DNA from: a virus
IMG/VR virus record: IMGVR_UViG_3300050821_001102
Span: 1 to 22,482 of that record
Direction: 5' to 3' (one strand)
DNA: 22,482 bases
The notes below the pieces were generated by a model. That model worked only from the letters and a program-made list of their open reading frames with translations, was not told the DNA's origin and searched no databases. The position numbers and the translations under genes were made by a program. Below, in pieces: positions 12,095 to 20,311 of the stretch (within the stretch, counting starts at the first letter, position 1; each line of letters starts with the position of its first letter).

Positions 12095-13212
12095 GCGCCA
12101 AGGTCCCACTGCGATGCGCCGAGCTTCGCCTGAAGCGCAGCAATGGCGGCGTCCACGTATTGCTTGGTGGCTGCTTGCATTGCCGTTGCCGGATCAGCCG
12201 CCAGCACCAGCGGGCCGGTCAGCGTGCCGCCCGATACAGGCAGCACTTGTGTCCAGGCAGCATTCAACCGGCCATACGTGTGACCATCAGACGCCGCGTC
12301 GGTGATCCCTGGCCCCTGTGGTCCGGTTGCGCCCTGCGGCCCCTGCGGGCCGGTCAGTCCGATCGGCCCCTGTGGTCCAGTCGGTCCTGTCGGGCCTTCA
12401 GGACCTGGAACCGTTGAGTCTGCCCCAGCCGGTCCCTGTGGTCCGGTCGCTCCGGTCGCTCCAGTCGTGCCCTGCGGGCCTTGCGGTCCTGGCGGGCCTT
12501 CCGGTCCAGGCACAGTCGATGCCGGCCCCTGCGGGCCTTGGGAGCCGGTTGCGCCGGTCGGTCCTGGCGGGCCTTGCGTGCCGGTTGCGCCGGTCGGTCC
12601 AGCAGGTCCTGTGGGGCCAGCCGGTCCTGTGGGTCCAGCAGGTCCAGCAGGTCCTGGCGGGCCTTCCGGTCCTGGCGTTCCCCCGCCGCCGCCGCCGCCG
12701 TGCTGGTCGACGTAGTTCTTCGTGGCCACTTCATTCGGCGCGGCTGGCTCGTATGCCATGGTCTGCCGGCCCTCGACGTGCACGAGGGGCGTCGTCATGG
12801 TCACGGTGCTGGATGCATTCACCTCGACCTGCGGAACCGTCGTGGTGTGCTTGCCGGTTGCAGTGACTTCGATGTTGCCGCCGTTCGCCAGCTTCACCAC
12901 GCTTCCAGCATTGTCATGCAGCGCGACTTCACCCGGCTTCTGATTGCGCAGCCTGTATTGCTGATTGCCGGTTGCCACGATGACGCCATTGGACCTGTCG
13001 CCGGATGCGAAGATCCCCATGGCGTCTGATCCTGGCGGCGCATGGGTTGCCAGACCGTAAATCTGCAACGCCGGCATGTTGTCGATTGTCTCGGGTGGAA
13101 AGCCTCTGACCTGGACGCGATGCACCGGCCCGCTGTCATCCGTCGCGGTGATCTTCAACGGCGCAACCATCATCCGCGCTGCGCGGTAAAGCCGATCGGC
13201 TACGCTGCTCAT
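12091..13212 (-). CDS. Mu gp45-like spike with collagen-like segment (373 aa)
   Basis: Residues 1-150 match the gp45/gpV-like baseplate spike ([23 protein letters not shown] ... [32 protein letters not shown] ... [37 protein letters not shown]), an OB-fold plus a beta-stranded trimeric shaft. After a first fibre motif ([11 protein letters not shown], 162-171) and a Gly run comes a collagen-like stretch, residues 178-302, with about 39 Gly-X-Y triplets in three blocks separated by two STVP breaks. The C-terminus (322-361: [38 protein letters not shown]) is a fibre repeat. Usual gp45 proteins lack the collagen part and are about 200 residues. The start at 13212 overlaps the upstream stop (ATGA); a longer frame to 13344 is a shadow. 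The collagen part likely forms a long trimeric rod. Confidence 0.9.
   Translation of the reverse strand: MSSVADRLYRAARMMVAPLKITATDDSGPVHRVQVRGFPPETIDNMPALQIYGLATHAPPGSDAMGIFASGDRSNGVIVATGNQQYRLRNQKPGEVALHDNAGSVVKLANGGNIEVTATGKHTTTVPQVEVNASSTVTMTTPLVHVEGRQTMAYEPAAPNEVATKNYVDQHGGGGGGGTPGPEGPPGPAGPAGPTGPAGPTGPAGPTGATGTQGPPGPTGATGSQGPQGPASTVPGPEGPPGPQGPQGTTGATGATGPQGPAGADSTVPGPEGPTGPTGPQGPIGLTGPQGPQGATGPQGPGITDAASDGHTYGRLNAAWTQVLPVSGGTLTGPLVLAADPATAMQAATKQYVDAAIAALQAKLGASQWDLGA
12307..12681 (-). repeat. Collagen-like coding repeat (about 39 Gly-X-Y triplets)
   Basis: The DNA is a run of 9-base-like units built of GGN-CCN-NNN codons, mostly G-P-A, G-P-T, G-P-Q and G-A-T. Two non-triplet breaks with the same residues, STVPGPEGP, split the segment. 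The repetition gives long open frames on both strands here, which explains several spurious ORFs. Confidence 0.92.
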
Positions 13213-14405
13213 GTCTGCACCGTAGAGGCAGCAGGATTGAGCTTGTCCGCATTCGGCTTGGTCGGATTGAATTGCTTTACGTCTTCCTGCAAGACCAAGG
13301 TATTCGGTGAAGTCGGCGCAATCGAGAACGCTTCCGGTGGCCATAGCGACAGACGGGCGTGCTGCCCACCTTCATCGCGGATATAGGTCACGGTGCCGAT
13401 CAGCCAGGATTTATTCGGCAGCTTCAGTTGCGACGCGCTGATGGGTGCCAGCATGTTCGGTGCCCACAGCTTGCCGGATGCATCACGCCAGGAATCACAG
13501 ACGACGTTGAAGTTGAAACTTTGCCCCCAGCGGCGTGCCTTCTCCCAGGCTGCACGCTGACCGGCCAGTGGGACTCCCAGGATGGTCTGTTCGCTGATCA
13601 CGTAGAGCTTGCGGAACCGGGGAACGTCTTCATCCTTCACCACCTCGCCAATCATCGGCAGGTTCACCCCGGCATCCGTTCCAAGTGCTGCGACCGAGAT
13701 CAGATGGCCCTCGTATTCCGAATAGCGTTGGTCCATCGAGAACATGACATCCGCCGTCTCGACGTTCACACCAATCTGGAAACCGGATGCCATCGACTCG
13801 GTGCCCACAGTTGCCAGCATGATCGAGCCGTCTGGCATGTCGTAGACCAGGAGGCGCGAGTATTTGGTCACGCGGTCGATGATGTCCCAGACCGTCTCGC
13901 CCAGGTTGATATTGAACTGCGGAATTTGCGGCAGATTTGTCGCGGTGCTTTGCACCGGCACGCCGTAAGGCTTGGCCAGCCGCTGCGCAATGGCCAGCGC
14001 ATCGCCGTTGACAATCTGCATCCCTTGTTGGGATTGCTCGCCTGCGCTGATGCCTTCCACCAGTGCCGAGCAATCGCACAGGTCCTGCGACTTGCTGCGG
14101 CCTTCAACGCGGATGGTGTGCTGTCCTGGCGCAATGGATGACGCATACCGATCCACGTATCCGGTCATCACCAGATCGCCGCCGATGGTGACGGTGCATG
14201 GCTGGCCAGCCTTCAGGTCGATGTCAGGCGCATTCGGGTATTTCTCGGTCACTTCGATTGAAAAGTTGGCAGGTATGCCGGCCAGCGGGCGTGTCATCTG
14301 CACGCGCTGCCAGCCTGACAGGACCTGATTGCCGACCGTCAGGGACAAGGTATCCGTGGACCCTGGTGGCGCTCCGCGTGGTGGCACGCCATGCGCTTCA
14401 CTCAT
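13209..14405 (-). CDS. Mu gp44 (gpP)-like baseplate hub protein (398 aa)
   Basis: A baseplate hub protein that joins the tail tube to the spike. The sequence has the family's N-terminal barrel ([38 protein letters not shown]... [19 protein letters not shown] ... [19 protein letters not shown]), a middle domain ([21 protein letters not shown] ... [32 protein letters not shown]) and a C-terminal barrel ([27 protein letters not shown]). It has normal length. It overlaps the spike gene by ATGA (13209-13212) and the upstream gene by four bases (14402-14405). Confidence 0.93.
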   Translation of the reverse strand: MSEAHGVPPRGAPPGSTDTLSLTVGNQVLSGWQRVQMTRPLAGIPANFSIEVTEKYPNAPDIDLKAGQPCTVTIGGDLVMTGYVDRYASSIAPGQHTIRVEGRSKSQDLCDCSALVEGISAGEQSQQGMQIVNGDALAIAQRLAKPYGVPVQSTATNLPQIPQFNINLGETVWDIIDRVTKYSRLLVYDMPDGSIMLATVGTESMASGFQIGVNVETADVMFSMDQRYSEYEGHLISVAALGTDAGVNLPMIGEVVKDEDVPRFRKLYVISEQTILGVPLAGQRAAWEKARRWGQSFNFNVVCDSWRDASGKLWAPNMLAPISASQLKLPNKSWLIGTVTYIRDEGGQHARLSLWPPEAFSIAPTSPNTLVLQEDVKQFNPTKPNADKLNPAASTVQT

Positions 14406-14968
14406 TCGCTGAGTGTCGGAAAGCTGGTGGGCAGGAATAGCGGATGCGGTGGATCAGCCGAGCCGACAAGCTGCGGCTCTCTGGTGGTGTCCTGGTAGAG
14501 CGTCCAGGCTTCCGCCAGGGATGGCATGGGCGCAGTCGTGGTGACCTCCACCAGCCAAGCAAGGCTGGCACCCCGGACCGCCAGATCGAGCGCGACAGCC
14601 GTGCGCAGGCCCCGCAATGCCTCATAGGTGGCGTCCAGACCGGCATCGGCAGCCCTGGTCGCCTCGGCGTCCAGCGCATCGCACACGGCATCCCGCGTTG
14701 CCAACGCATCCTGATAGCTGACCGGCTGGTAAGCCTGTGTCGCGACGGCCAGGGCGGCGCACGCGGCACATCTGAGGCTGGATGCAATGGCGTCCTGGAC
14801 AGACCGCGCCTGGACTGCCAGCGGCCCCTCTCCAGGCAGCGGCGTGGGCATCCAGCCGGCCAGCGGAAGCAGAAGCCGGATGGCGTCAGCCGGATCAGCC
14901 GCAGATGCCGCCACGGCATTGCACAGCGTCACGCCAGCCGCCGCGAAGTCATCCGATTGCGTGCTCAC
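14402..14968 (-). CDS. C-terminal half of split Mu N protein (188 aa)
   Basis: The second part (VATQAYQPVSYQDALATRDAVCDALDAEATRA ... ALRGLRTAVALDLAV ... [41 protein letters not shown]) reads as the C-terminal half of DNA-circularisation/injection protein N, whose typical end has 'S-L-A...LY.D..R..EL...N...HP.FLP'. Here it is a separate gene starting with GTG at 14968, inside the stop of the N-terminal half (GTGA, 14965-14968). The two could act as two subunits of the same tail/baseplate component. A sequencing frameshift is the other explanation. Confidence 0.75.
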   Translation of the reverse strand: MSTQSDDFAAAGVTLCNAVAASAADPADAIRLLLPLAGWMPTPLPGEGPLAVQARSVQDAIASSLRCAACAALAVATQAYQPVSYQDALATRDAVCDALDAEATRAADAGLDATYEALRGLRTAVALDLAVRGASLAWLVEVTTTAPMPSLAEAWTLYQDTTREPQLVGSADPPHPLFLPTSFPTLSE

Positions 14969-15774
14969 AGCAGGCTTGCCGTCAGGTTGACCAGATCGGC
15001 TGCGGCGTAGACTGCCGTGCGCGCCCTCGTGGCGTCGCCCAGGACGCTCTGGACGGTCGCGGTGGCGGGCAGCATGGTTGTGCGACTGCCAGTGGCATAT
15101 CGGCCATAGAAGCCCGGCAGCCCGCGCACGCAGTTGAATATGCGAGAGGCATCATTGACCGCTCCGATGGCCATGCCGGCGAACTGATTGACGCCAGCCG
15201 CTGCCTGATTGGCAACCGTGCCGAGGCCCGCCAGGGTGCTCCCCAGGTCCGCCGCCGATGCCGTATTCAGCAGACCGGCATACGCCAGGACGTTCTGCCC
15301 GGTGGCGATGGCAGTGGACGGAAACTGGACGTCGCCGGCGATGATGAATGAGAACTGAACCTCGACCACGCGGCCCCGCTCGCGCCGGTCGGTGACCTGG
15401 AACTCCAGCAGGACGCATTGGATGCTCCCCAGCGTGGGGTGGACCAGCGTGCCAGGACCTGCCTGCTCGCAGGCGGCGATCATGGCATCCCGCTGCTGGT
15501 AGACATCATCGCCCACCATGAATGCCTGGACCGAGAAGCGCCGGGGCAGCTTGCCCAGGTCTTCTGCCCAGGCTTCGTCACGGTATGGGTATTCATGGAT
15601 GGCCACGCGCCGACCGGCCACCGTGTCGCCAGCATCCAGCACGAAGCCGACGCCGCGCCAGGACCCCGGTTGAAGTTGCTGGAACCATGAACCGTCAGCC
15701 CAGCTTGCGCCGGAATTGTCGATGATGCGTGACGTGCCAAGCGTCTGTGTCAGTGGTCCGGTGAATCCGCTCAT
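14965..15774 (-). CDS. N-terminal half of split Mu N-like protein (269 aa)
   Basis: The start (SWADGSWFQQLQPGSWRGVGFVLDAGDTVAGRRVAIHEYPYRDEAWAEDLGKLPRRFSVQAFMVGDDVYQQRDAMIAACEQAGPGTLVHPTLG) is the DNA-circularisation N-terminal domain: 'SF.GV.F', 'GRR...HEYP.RD....EDLG', 'F.V.GDD...RD.L..ACE..GPGTLVHP'. In Mu the protein is injected or sits in the baseplate. Full proteins are about 450-490 residues; this one stops at 269 and the rest follows in a -1 phase gene. Its own ATG (15774) overlaps the tape-measure stop by ATGA. Confidence 0.88.
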   Translation of the reverse strand: MSGFTGPLTQTLGTSRIIDNSGASWADGSWFQQLQPGSWRGVGFVLDAGDTVAGRRVAIHEYPYRDEAWAEDLGKLPRRFSVQAFMVGDDVYQQRDAMIAACEQAGPGTLVHPTLGSIQCVLLEFQVTDRRERGRVVEVQFSFIIAGDVQFPSTAIATGQNVLAYAGLLNTASAADLGSTLAGLGTVANQAAAGVNQFAGMAIGAVNDASRIFNCVRGLPGFYGRYATGSRTTMLPATATVQSVLGDATRARTAVYAAADLVNLTASLL

Positions 15775-17798
15775 ATCGACGCCATGTCCTGGTGTTCCAC
15801 CCGCACAGGCGCGACGTTCACGGACCCTGATCCGCTTGCCGTCACGGCGCTGTTGGGTGGCGGATTCTTGTGCGTGATGGAGACATCGACCGCGCCATTG
15901 ACCGGCTGCTGCGCCTGCGCGACCTGGACAGGTGGAGCGGCGGCAACAGGTGGTGCCTTGGCGCTGGCAACCTGCTGCGCGTAGTTCATCCGCACGCCGG
16001 CATTGCTGACGGCTGGACGTTCATACTCGCGCTCGACCAGTGCCGCCGCCTGACCTGATGACTTGGTTGTGCGCAGCGCGCCCATCATGCCGGCATACTG
16101 CGGCGAGTTTAGTTCCTGCTTCAGAAAGCCATAGTTCGCTTCATCGCTCTTGGGGTCCAGGTTGTTTGCCTTGGCGTATGCCTCGAAGGCATCACGCCGG
16201 GGTCCTGTCCACTGTGCCCAGCCGAAGCCACCGCGCCCGCTGATCGGCTTGCCTTCCTGGACTGCTTGCAGACCTGACTCCGCTTGCAGGTTGCCGACGA
16301 TGCCTGATGCCTGATCCGGCGTCAGGTTCAGGTCTGACGCCAGCCGGTCACGGATAGCTGCGCCGCGCGTTGCATTGGCTTGCGGCAGGTTCATCGGTCC
16401 TGGTGCTGCCTGCTGCTGGATAGCTTCAGGCCCCTTCCACATCCGCTCCAGGCCCTTTTCAAGCCAGCCGCCGCCGCCTGCTGGTCTGCCCTGGCGCTTC
16501 ATCATGTCTTCGTATGACAGCGTTTCGCCGGTTGCCTGATTGTGGAAGGTAGGCAGGCCGAACGCGCCGCCTGACTGCTGGTCGAAGCCCATCGCCTTCG
16601 CTTTGTCTTCGATGTCCTTCTGACCTGCCTTGTTCTTTTCATAGGTGGTGACCAAGGCAAGCGCAGCAGCAATGGGGGCAAGCGCAGCAGACAACGGACC
16701 AAGCGCGGTCACCACCTGACCAATGGAAGCAACCATGCCGACGCCCCACTTCAACGCGAAGGCTGCGGCAATCGCCTCGGCAACATCTTTGATGGTGTCC
16801 AGGTGCGTGACCACCCACTTGAGTCCATCAATCACGCTGTCGATGCCGGCTTGCACCTTGGTCCAGTCTACATTCTCCAGCCATGCCGCGAATTTCTGCG
16901 ATATTTCGTCAACCGCTTTGATGATGTCTGGCGTGTGCTTCTCTACGAACTCGCTGAACCGTTGAAGCAGTGGGCCGAAGTCGCGCGCCAGCACCACTGA
17001 TATCTGCTGGCCCAGGTGGTCGATCGCCACGCCGGCCCTGCCTTGCGCTTCAGTGAATTGTTGCAGGGTGGCTTTCTGCTCGTTGGTTAGTTCCTGGTAG
17101 CGGCCAGCATCCGAGAACCAATCCCCGAAGCTCCGGTGGGTCTGCCGGAACGTCTCCACCAACTTGCTGCCAGACGCCCCAAGCAGACCGTTCGCAACGC
17201 GCGCACGGTCCAGCGGATCAGGCAGCGCGGCAATCTTCTGGATCACCTCCGGCATCATGTCTGACATGTCACGCATCTGCCCATTGGCGTCGTGCCAATC
17301 GACATGCAGGCGACCCAGCAACTGGGCAGTCTCGGCAAAGCTCCCGCGCCCGATGTTCAGATCACCGATGGCGTTGTGCAGTGACTCCAGACCCGACGTC
17401 ATGTCTTCAGAATTGCCGCCGGCCAGCCGCGTTGCATCCTGGAACTGTTGCAGCTTCTGCGTGGTGATGCCGATGTCGTCGGCATTCTGGACCAGCGTAT
17501 GCGACCATGCCGCATAGGACTGCACGAGCTTCATCATGCCGGCGATGGATGCTGCGCCGGTCAGCGCGCCCATCACCGGGACGATGGCAGTCAGCGTGCG
17601 CAGGACAGTGGAGGCAGCCTTGCCGATCCAGTCGAAGCCTTGCGCAACCTTGCGCAGACCGGACAGGTCAACGAACCTGGATACCTGCCGCGACATCCGG
17701 TCCATCGGCGCACGCATCGCGGTGATGCGCCGGTTGATTGCCTCGATTTGCTTCGTCGCATTGTCAACGACGGAATAGGTGACGGAATATCCAGCCAT
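15771..17798 (-). CDS. Tape measure protein with tail lysozyme domain (675 aa)
   Basis: This protein sets tail length and is packed inside the tube. The N-terminal part is helical (VDNATKQIEAINRRITAMRAPMDRMSRQVSRF) with hydrophobic runs near 66-95 and 340-385. A clear phage tail lysozyme domain (Phage_lysozyme2-like) is embedded at about residues 480-600: RDRLASDLNLTPDQASGIVGNLQAESGLQ ... GFGWAQWTGPRRDAFEAYAKANNLDPKSDE ... NYGFLKQEL ... REYERP, with E507 in 'QAESGL' as the probable catalytic Glu. That domain would cut peptidoglycan during DNA entry. The C-terminus is Ala/Pro/Val-rich. The product is shorter than many tape measures. Its ATG lies directly at the frameshifted chaperone's stop (TGATG). 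Confidence 0.92.
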   Translation of the reverse strand: MAGYSVTYSVVDNATKQIEAINRRITAMRAPMDRMSRQVSRFVDLSGLRKVAQGFDWIGKAASTVLRTLTAIVPVMGALTGAASIAGMMKLVQSYAAWSHTLVQNADDIGITTQKLQQFQDATRLAGGNSEDMTSGLESLHNAIGDLNIGRGSFAETAQLLGRLHVDWHDANGQMRDMSDMMPEVIQKIAALPDPLDRARVANGLLGASGSKLVETFRQTHRSFGDWFSDAGRYQELTNEQKATLQQFTEAQGRAGVAIDHLGQQISVVLARDFGPLLQRFSEFVEKHTPDIIKAVDEISQKFAAWLENVDWTKVQAGIDSVIDGLKWVVTHLDTIKDVAEAIAAAFALKWGVGMVASIGQVVTALGPLSAALAPIAAALALVTTYEKNKAGQKDIEDKAKAMGFDQQSGGAFGLPTFHNQATGETLSYEDMMKRQGRPAGGGGWLEKGLERMWKGPEAIQQQAAPGPMNLPQANATRGAAIRDRLASDLNLTPDQASGIVGNLQAESGLQAVQEGKPISGRGGFGWAQWTGPRRDAFEAYAKANNLDPKSDEANYGFLKQELNSPQYAGMMGALRTTKSSGQAAALVEREYERPAVSNAGVRMNYAQQVASAKAPPVAAAPPVQVAQAQQPVNGAVDVSITHKNPPPNSAVTASGSGSVNVAPVRVEHQDMASI
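15999..16361 (-). other. Tail lysozyme domain inside tape measure
   Basis: These bases encode residues of about 480-600 of the tape measure, the peptidoglycan hydrolase module with Glu in 'NLQAESGL' and the diagnostic 'GFGWAQWTGPRR'. Boundaries are estimated from sequence pattern. Confidence 0.8.
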
Positions 17799-18261
17799 CA
17801 GCGGCTCGCTGCTTCCTTCTCGCGTTCAGCAATGCGTTGGGACTGTTCAGCCCACCAGACTAACTGTGTGCCCTTCAGGCTCCATGCATCATGCGGACCC
17901 CAGTGCCAGAAGCGTGTCAGGTCAGCGATCAGGTCCCGCCATCCTTGGGGGAACCGTTCAGCATGAGGGACAAAAAACCGAACGCTTCCTCCAGTTGGCT
18001 GTGCCGTAGCTCCAGCACGACTTCACGCGGCACCTTGGCAACGGCTGCCACCATGGCGATCTGATAGCGGCGCATCATGTATGGCGTGGGATTGACCGAG
18101 CTTAATTCCAGTTCGGCCTTCTCCAGTTGCTTCGCAGTCGGTTCCTCCAGGTGCAAGTTGGTGAACCGTTTCTTTTGGAACGTCACGTCGATGTCCATGT
18201 CCAGCGTGGCCGGAAGCTCCGGCTCGCTGACATCGACGAACTCATTGTCCATGATGTCCAT
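17798..18261 (-). CDS. Tail assembly chaperone, -1 frameshift fusion (154 aa)
   Basis: The first 97 codons are those of the chaperone gene at 17929-18261. At T TTT TTG (17977-17971) a slip back by one base opens a frame of 57 more codons with no stop until TGA at 17800-17798, right at the tape-measure start. The extension (VPHAERFPQGWRDLIADLTR, then FWHWGPHDAWSLKGTQLVWW) matches the E'/G-T style C-terminal extension: 'W..L...L....HW.P....SL....L..W'. This frame has no ATG, GTG or TTG start, so it can only be reached by frameshifting. The heptamer plus a Shine-Dalgarno-like GGAGGA nine bases before it is the known bacterial -1 frameshift arrangement. Confidence 0.85.
17929..18261 (-). CDS. Mu gp41-like tail assembly chaperone (110 aa)
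   Basis: The product (DMDIDVTFQKKRFTNLHLEEPTAKQLEKAELELSSVNPTPYMMRRYQIAMVAAVAKVPREVVLELRHSQLEEAFGFLSLMLNGSPKDGGT) has the gp41/phage tail assembly layout: 'L..P.A..L..........' then 'A.V..VP..VV..L...DL.....F...' before a short tail. It lies between the tube and tape measure, where the chaperone always sits, and coats the tape measure during tail growth. GGAG precedes the ATG at 18261. The unshifted product ends at the TGA at 17929-17931. Confidence 0.92.
   Translation of the reverse strand: MDIMDNEFVDVSEPELPATLDMDIDVTFQKKRFTNLHLEEPTAKQLEKAELELSSVNPTPYMMRRYQIAMVAAVAKVPREVVLELRHSQLEEAFGFLSLMLNGSPKDGGT
17971..17992 (-). promoter_or_regulatory. Programmed -1 ribosomal frameshift site
   Basis: On the coding strand, GGAGGA (17992-17987) lies nine bases before the slippery heptamer T TTT TTG (17977-17971). 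The heptamer fits X XXY YYZ in the chaperone frame (GGT TTT TTG). The spacing resembles the ribosome-stimulated dnaX site. Confidence 0.82.
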
Positions 18262-18264
18262 GGA

Positions 18265-18630
18265 TTATGACTCCGATACGTCGATGCCATCGAAGCGGAC
18301 CTGGAAGGTCCCTTCTGCGGCTCGCACTTCCAGCGCAGCGGTGTTCCACATGTTGGCACCACCCACCACCTTGCCATTGGCCAGCGTCACCAGGACCTCG
18401 ACGCAGCGCATGTCGTTGAAGTCGCCAACGGTGATGTCGCCGCTGTCTCGCAGCGTGGCTTCGATGAAGCCCTGAATGGGAACCTCGCTGAACCCATGCA
18501 CGCTATCGAGGCCGACCAGGGTTTCACGCTTCCACTTGGCAGGCGACCAAGTGACATCGCTCACCACCATGTAGGCATTGCCGTCGATGGTGACGCCGGT
18601 AATACCGGCAAGCCGTTCACACGCAGCCAT
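18265..18630 (-). CDS. Mu gpM-like tail tube protein (121 aa)
   Basis: The product MAACERLAGITGVTIDGNAYMVVSDVTWSPAKWKRETLVGLDSVHGFSEVPIQGFIEATLRDSGDITVGDFNDMRCVEVLVTLANGKVVGGANMWNTAALEVRAAEGTFQVRFDG is a normal-length Mu-type tube protein. It starts with 'GI.GVTIDG..Y.V..D.TWSP...KRETL.G.D.VHGF.E.P..GFIE..L.D' and ends with strands that stack the hexameric tube rings. RBS AAGGGGG lies before the ATG at 18630. The gene sits between sheath and chaperone, the usual order. Confidence 0.95.
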   Translation of the reverse strand: MAACERLAGITGVTIDGNAYMVVSDVTWSPAKWKRETLVGLDSVHGFSEVPIQGFIEATLRDSGDITVGDFNDMRCVEVLVTLANGKVVGGANMWNTAALEVRAAEGTFQVRFDGIDVSES

Positions 18631-18640
18631 CGTTACCCCC

Positions 18641-20113
18641 TTACGACTTGCGGAACTGAAGCAGGATTGCGATCTGCCGAAGCTGATTGACCAGATCGAC
18701 AGGCGCCAGGATTTTCACCAGACCATCGCCGGCATCTTCCACCACAACAGCCTTGGCGAACGTGGCGCTGTTCTGGACATAGCCGCCAGCTTCCAGTGCG
18801 CGGTATTCACTGATCACCGACGCCCGGATCATGGAAGGATTGACGCAGTTGGAACCGGCCAGGATTTGCGTCTGATCGCTCACCAGTTTCTTGCGGGCAT
18901 ACCGTGTCAGCAGGTAGTTCGACAGGTCACGCGCCACGAACATCAGCCCATACATGGTTTCAACGTCCAGGTATGAGTTGTCAGCCGCGCCGGCTGCGTT
19001 CTTTTGGTAGGTCGTGGCCATCCGTTCCAGGATCACCGTATCGTCGTCACCAGTGCGCGTCGTGCTCAGACCGTCATACAGCAGCGTGTTGCGCTCCCCC
19101 AGCGTCCAGCGGTCAGGAACCGGCGGCGCTTTCAACGTGGTGTTGATGTATTGAAGCGGCAGACCTGGATCGACGCGCAGGCTGGCAGCCGATGCCGCGC
19201 ACACTTCTGTCGCCCATATCCAGACCGGATCAGGCGAGCCGTTGAACGGCATCACTGACATGTGCTGGTCATTGCGGCTAAGGCCGAAGGCGGTGCATTC
19301 CCCAAGCGTTCCACGGAAGGCAGAGAACGCGCCGCCATAGATCATTTCCTGCCAGGACCAGCGGCCAGACGAGTCAGACAGGAAGGCTTCTAGTGCATTG
19401 AGCGATGCGGTGTCGTTGTAGGGCAGACAGATGAAATCGAACGGCGCGGATGACAGGTTCGCCAGTCCATTCGTCAGCAGCGGGTTCGCGGTCCCGCCAG
19501 CCATGGGCGCGAATGCGACTGTCAGACCGGCAACCGGATATTCCCCGCCAGCGGTGCCCAAATAATTCTGCTGCAACTGGATGTCGTTGCTCGCAAGCCC
19601 TTTGTTCTTCGCGGTCAGCGTGACCACGCCAGCCGCAGCCGCAGCCGTCACAGCAAGGTCAGCGTTGCCGGTGATGGCAGCCGTCAGACCAGTGGCAGCA
19701 GTCGCAGCCGTATCGCCCAGGTTGACCGGCGACTGAACCAGCGTGCCGCCGATGTAAATATTCAGCGTGCCTGGAGCGGTTGCGGTGCCGGCAAGCGTGA
19801 TGGTGCCGGATGCTGCTTGCCCTGCTGCGTTGTCAGCCAGGGGCAGCATGTAGACCGCGCCGAAGGTATCAATCCCCAGGTAGCGTTGCGCCATCTGCGC
19901 CAGGATTGATCCCTGACCGCACAGCGTCAGGACCTGGGCAACGCTCTCGACCAGGATCGGCACATCAGGCGTGGCGTTGCCGGCTGCGGTGATCTGACCA
20001 ATGAGAAGCGTCTTTTGCAGGACCTGCGACGTGTTGGCTTGGCTGGGGTCCATCTCGACGTAGACCCCAGGCACGCGGTTGGACGTCGGATAGTAAGTGA
20101 AGTTGATACCCAT
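18641..20113 (-). CDS. Mu gpL-like tail sheath protein (490 aa)
   Basis: This protein forms the contractile sheath. The start (INFTYYPTSNRVPGVYVEMDPSQANTSQVLQKTLLIGQITAAGNA) matches Mu gpL family proteins, whose 'R.PG.Y.E.D.S.A' opening is distinctive. A variable strand-rich insert (about 90-200, with Ala/Thr-rich GTITLAGTATAPGTLNIYIGG) is followed by 'FDFICLPYNDTASLNALEAFLSDSSGRW...' and the C-terminal domain (SYLDVETMYGLMFVARDLSNYLLTRYARKKLV ... NCVNPSMIRASVISEYRALEAGGYVQN). ATG at 20113 has better ribosome binding site spacing (GGAGG, eight bases) than ATG at 20119, which overlaps the upstream stop. Both are in frame. Confidence 0.93.
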   Translation of the reverse strand: MGINFTYYPTSNRVPGVYVEMDPSQANTSQVLQKTLLIGQITAAGNATPDVPILVESVAQVLTLCGQGSILAQMAQRYLGIDTFGAVYMLPLADNAAGQAASGTITLAGTATAPGTLNIYIGGTLVQSPVNLGDTAATAATGLTAAITGNADLAVTAAAAAGVVTLTAKNKGLASNDIQLQQNYLGTAGGEYPVAGLTVAFAPMAGGTANPLLTNGLANLSSAPFDFICLPYNDTASLNALEAFLSDSSGRWSWQEMIYGGAFSAFRGTLGECTAFGLSRNDQHMSVMPFNGSPDPVWIWATEVCAASAASLRVDPGLPLQYINTTLKAPPVPDRWTLGERNTLLYDGLSTTRTGDDDTVILERMATTYQKNAAGAADNSYLDVETMYGLMFVARDLSNYLLTRYARKKLVSDQTQILAGSNCVNPSMIRASVISEYRALEAGGYVQNSATFAKAVVVEDAGDGLVKILAPVDLVNQLRQIAILLQFRKS

Positions 20114-20115
20114 CG

Positions 20116-20298
20116 TCATTCCCTCCCAACGCGGCGCGCTTCATCAGGCGCAGCCGGCGGATCATTGGTCACGTCGCCATCACGCAGCCGGCGCAGCCAG
20201 AACGAATCACCGTCAGGAACCTCGCGGCCCTCTGCTGGCAACAGTTGGAAGTTGCGAGGATCGCGCACCGCACGACCCTCTACGGGATAGACCATCAT
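20116..20298 (-). CDS. DUF2635 protein, Mu gp38-like (60 aa)
   Basis: The product MMVYPVEGRAVRDPRNFQLLPAEGREVPDGDSFWLRRLRDGDV has the full DUF2635 pattern: 'V.P..GR.VRDP....LPAEG..VP....FWLRRL.DGDV'. This small protein is coded before the sheath in Mu-like phages; its role is unknown. The ATG at 20298 follows AAGGAG at good spacing; the longer upstream frame is a shadow. Its stop overlaps a possible sheath start (ATGA). Confidence 0.88.
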   Translation of the reverse strand: MMVYPVEGRAVRDPRNFQLLPAEGREVPDGDSFWLRRLRDGDVTNDPPAAPDEARRVGRE

Positions 20299-20311
20299 AT
20301 GCGCGACTCCT

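Noticed and set aside
12302-12715. + strand frame made of GPC/GPV/GPA repeats
   Set aside because: It is the antisense reading of the collagen-like repeat in the spike gene.
13213-13344. 44-codon upstream extension of the spike gene
   Set aside because: It overlaps the end of the hub gene, shows no family likeness, and the ATG at 13212 has the usual ATGA overlap.
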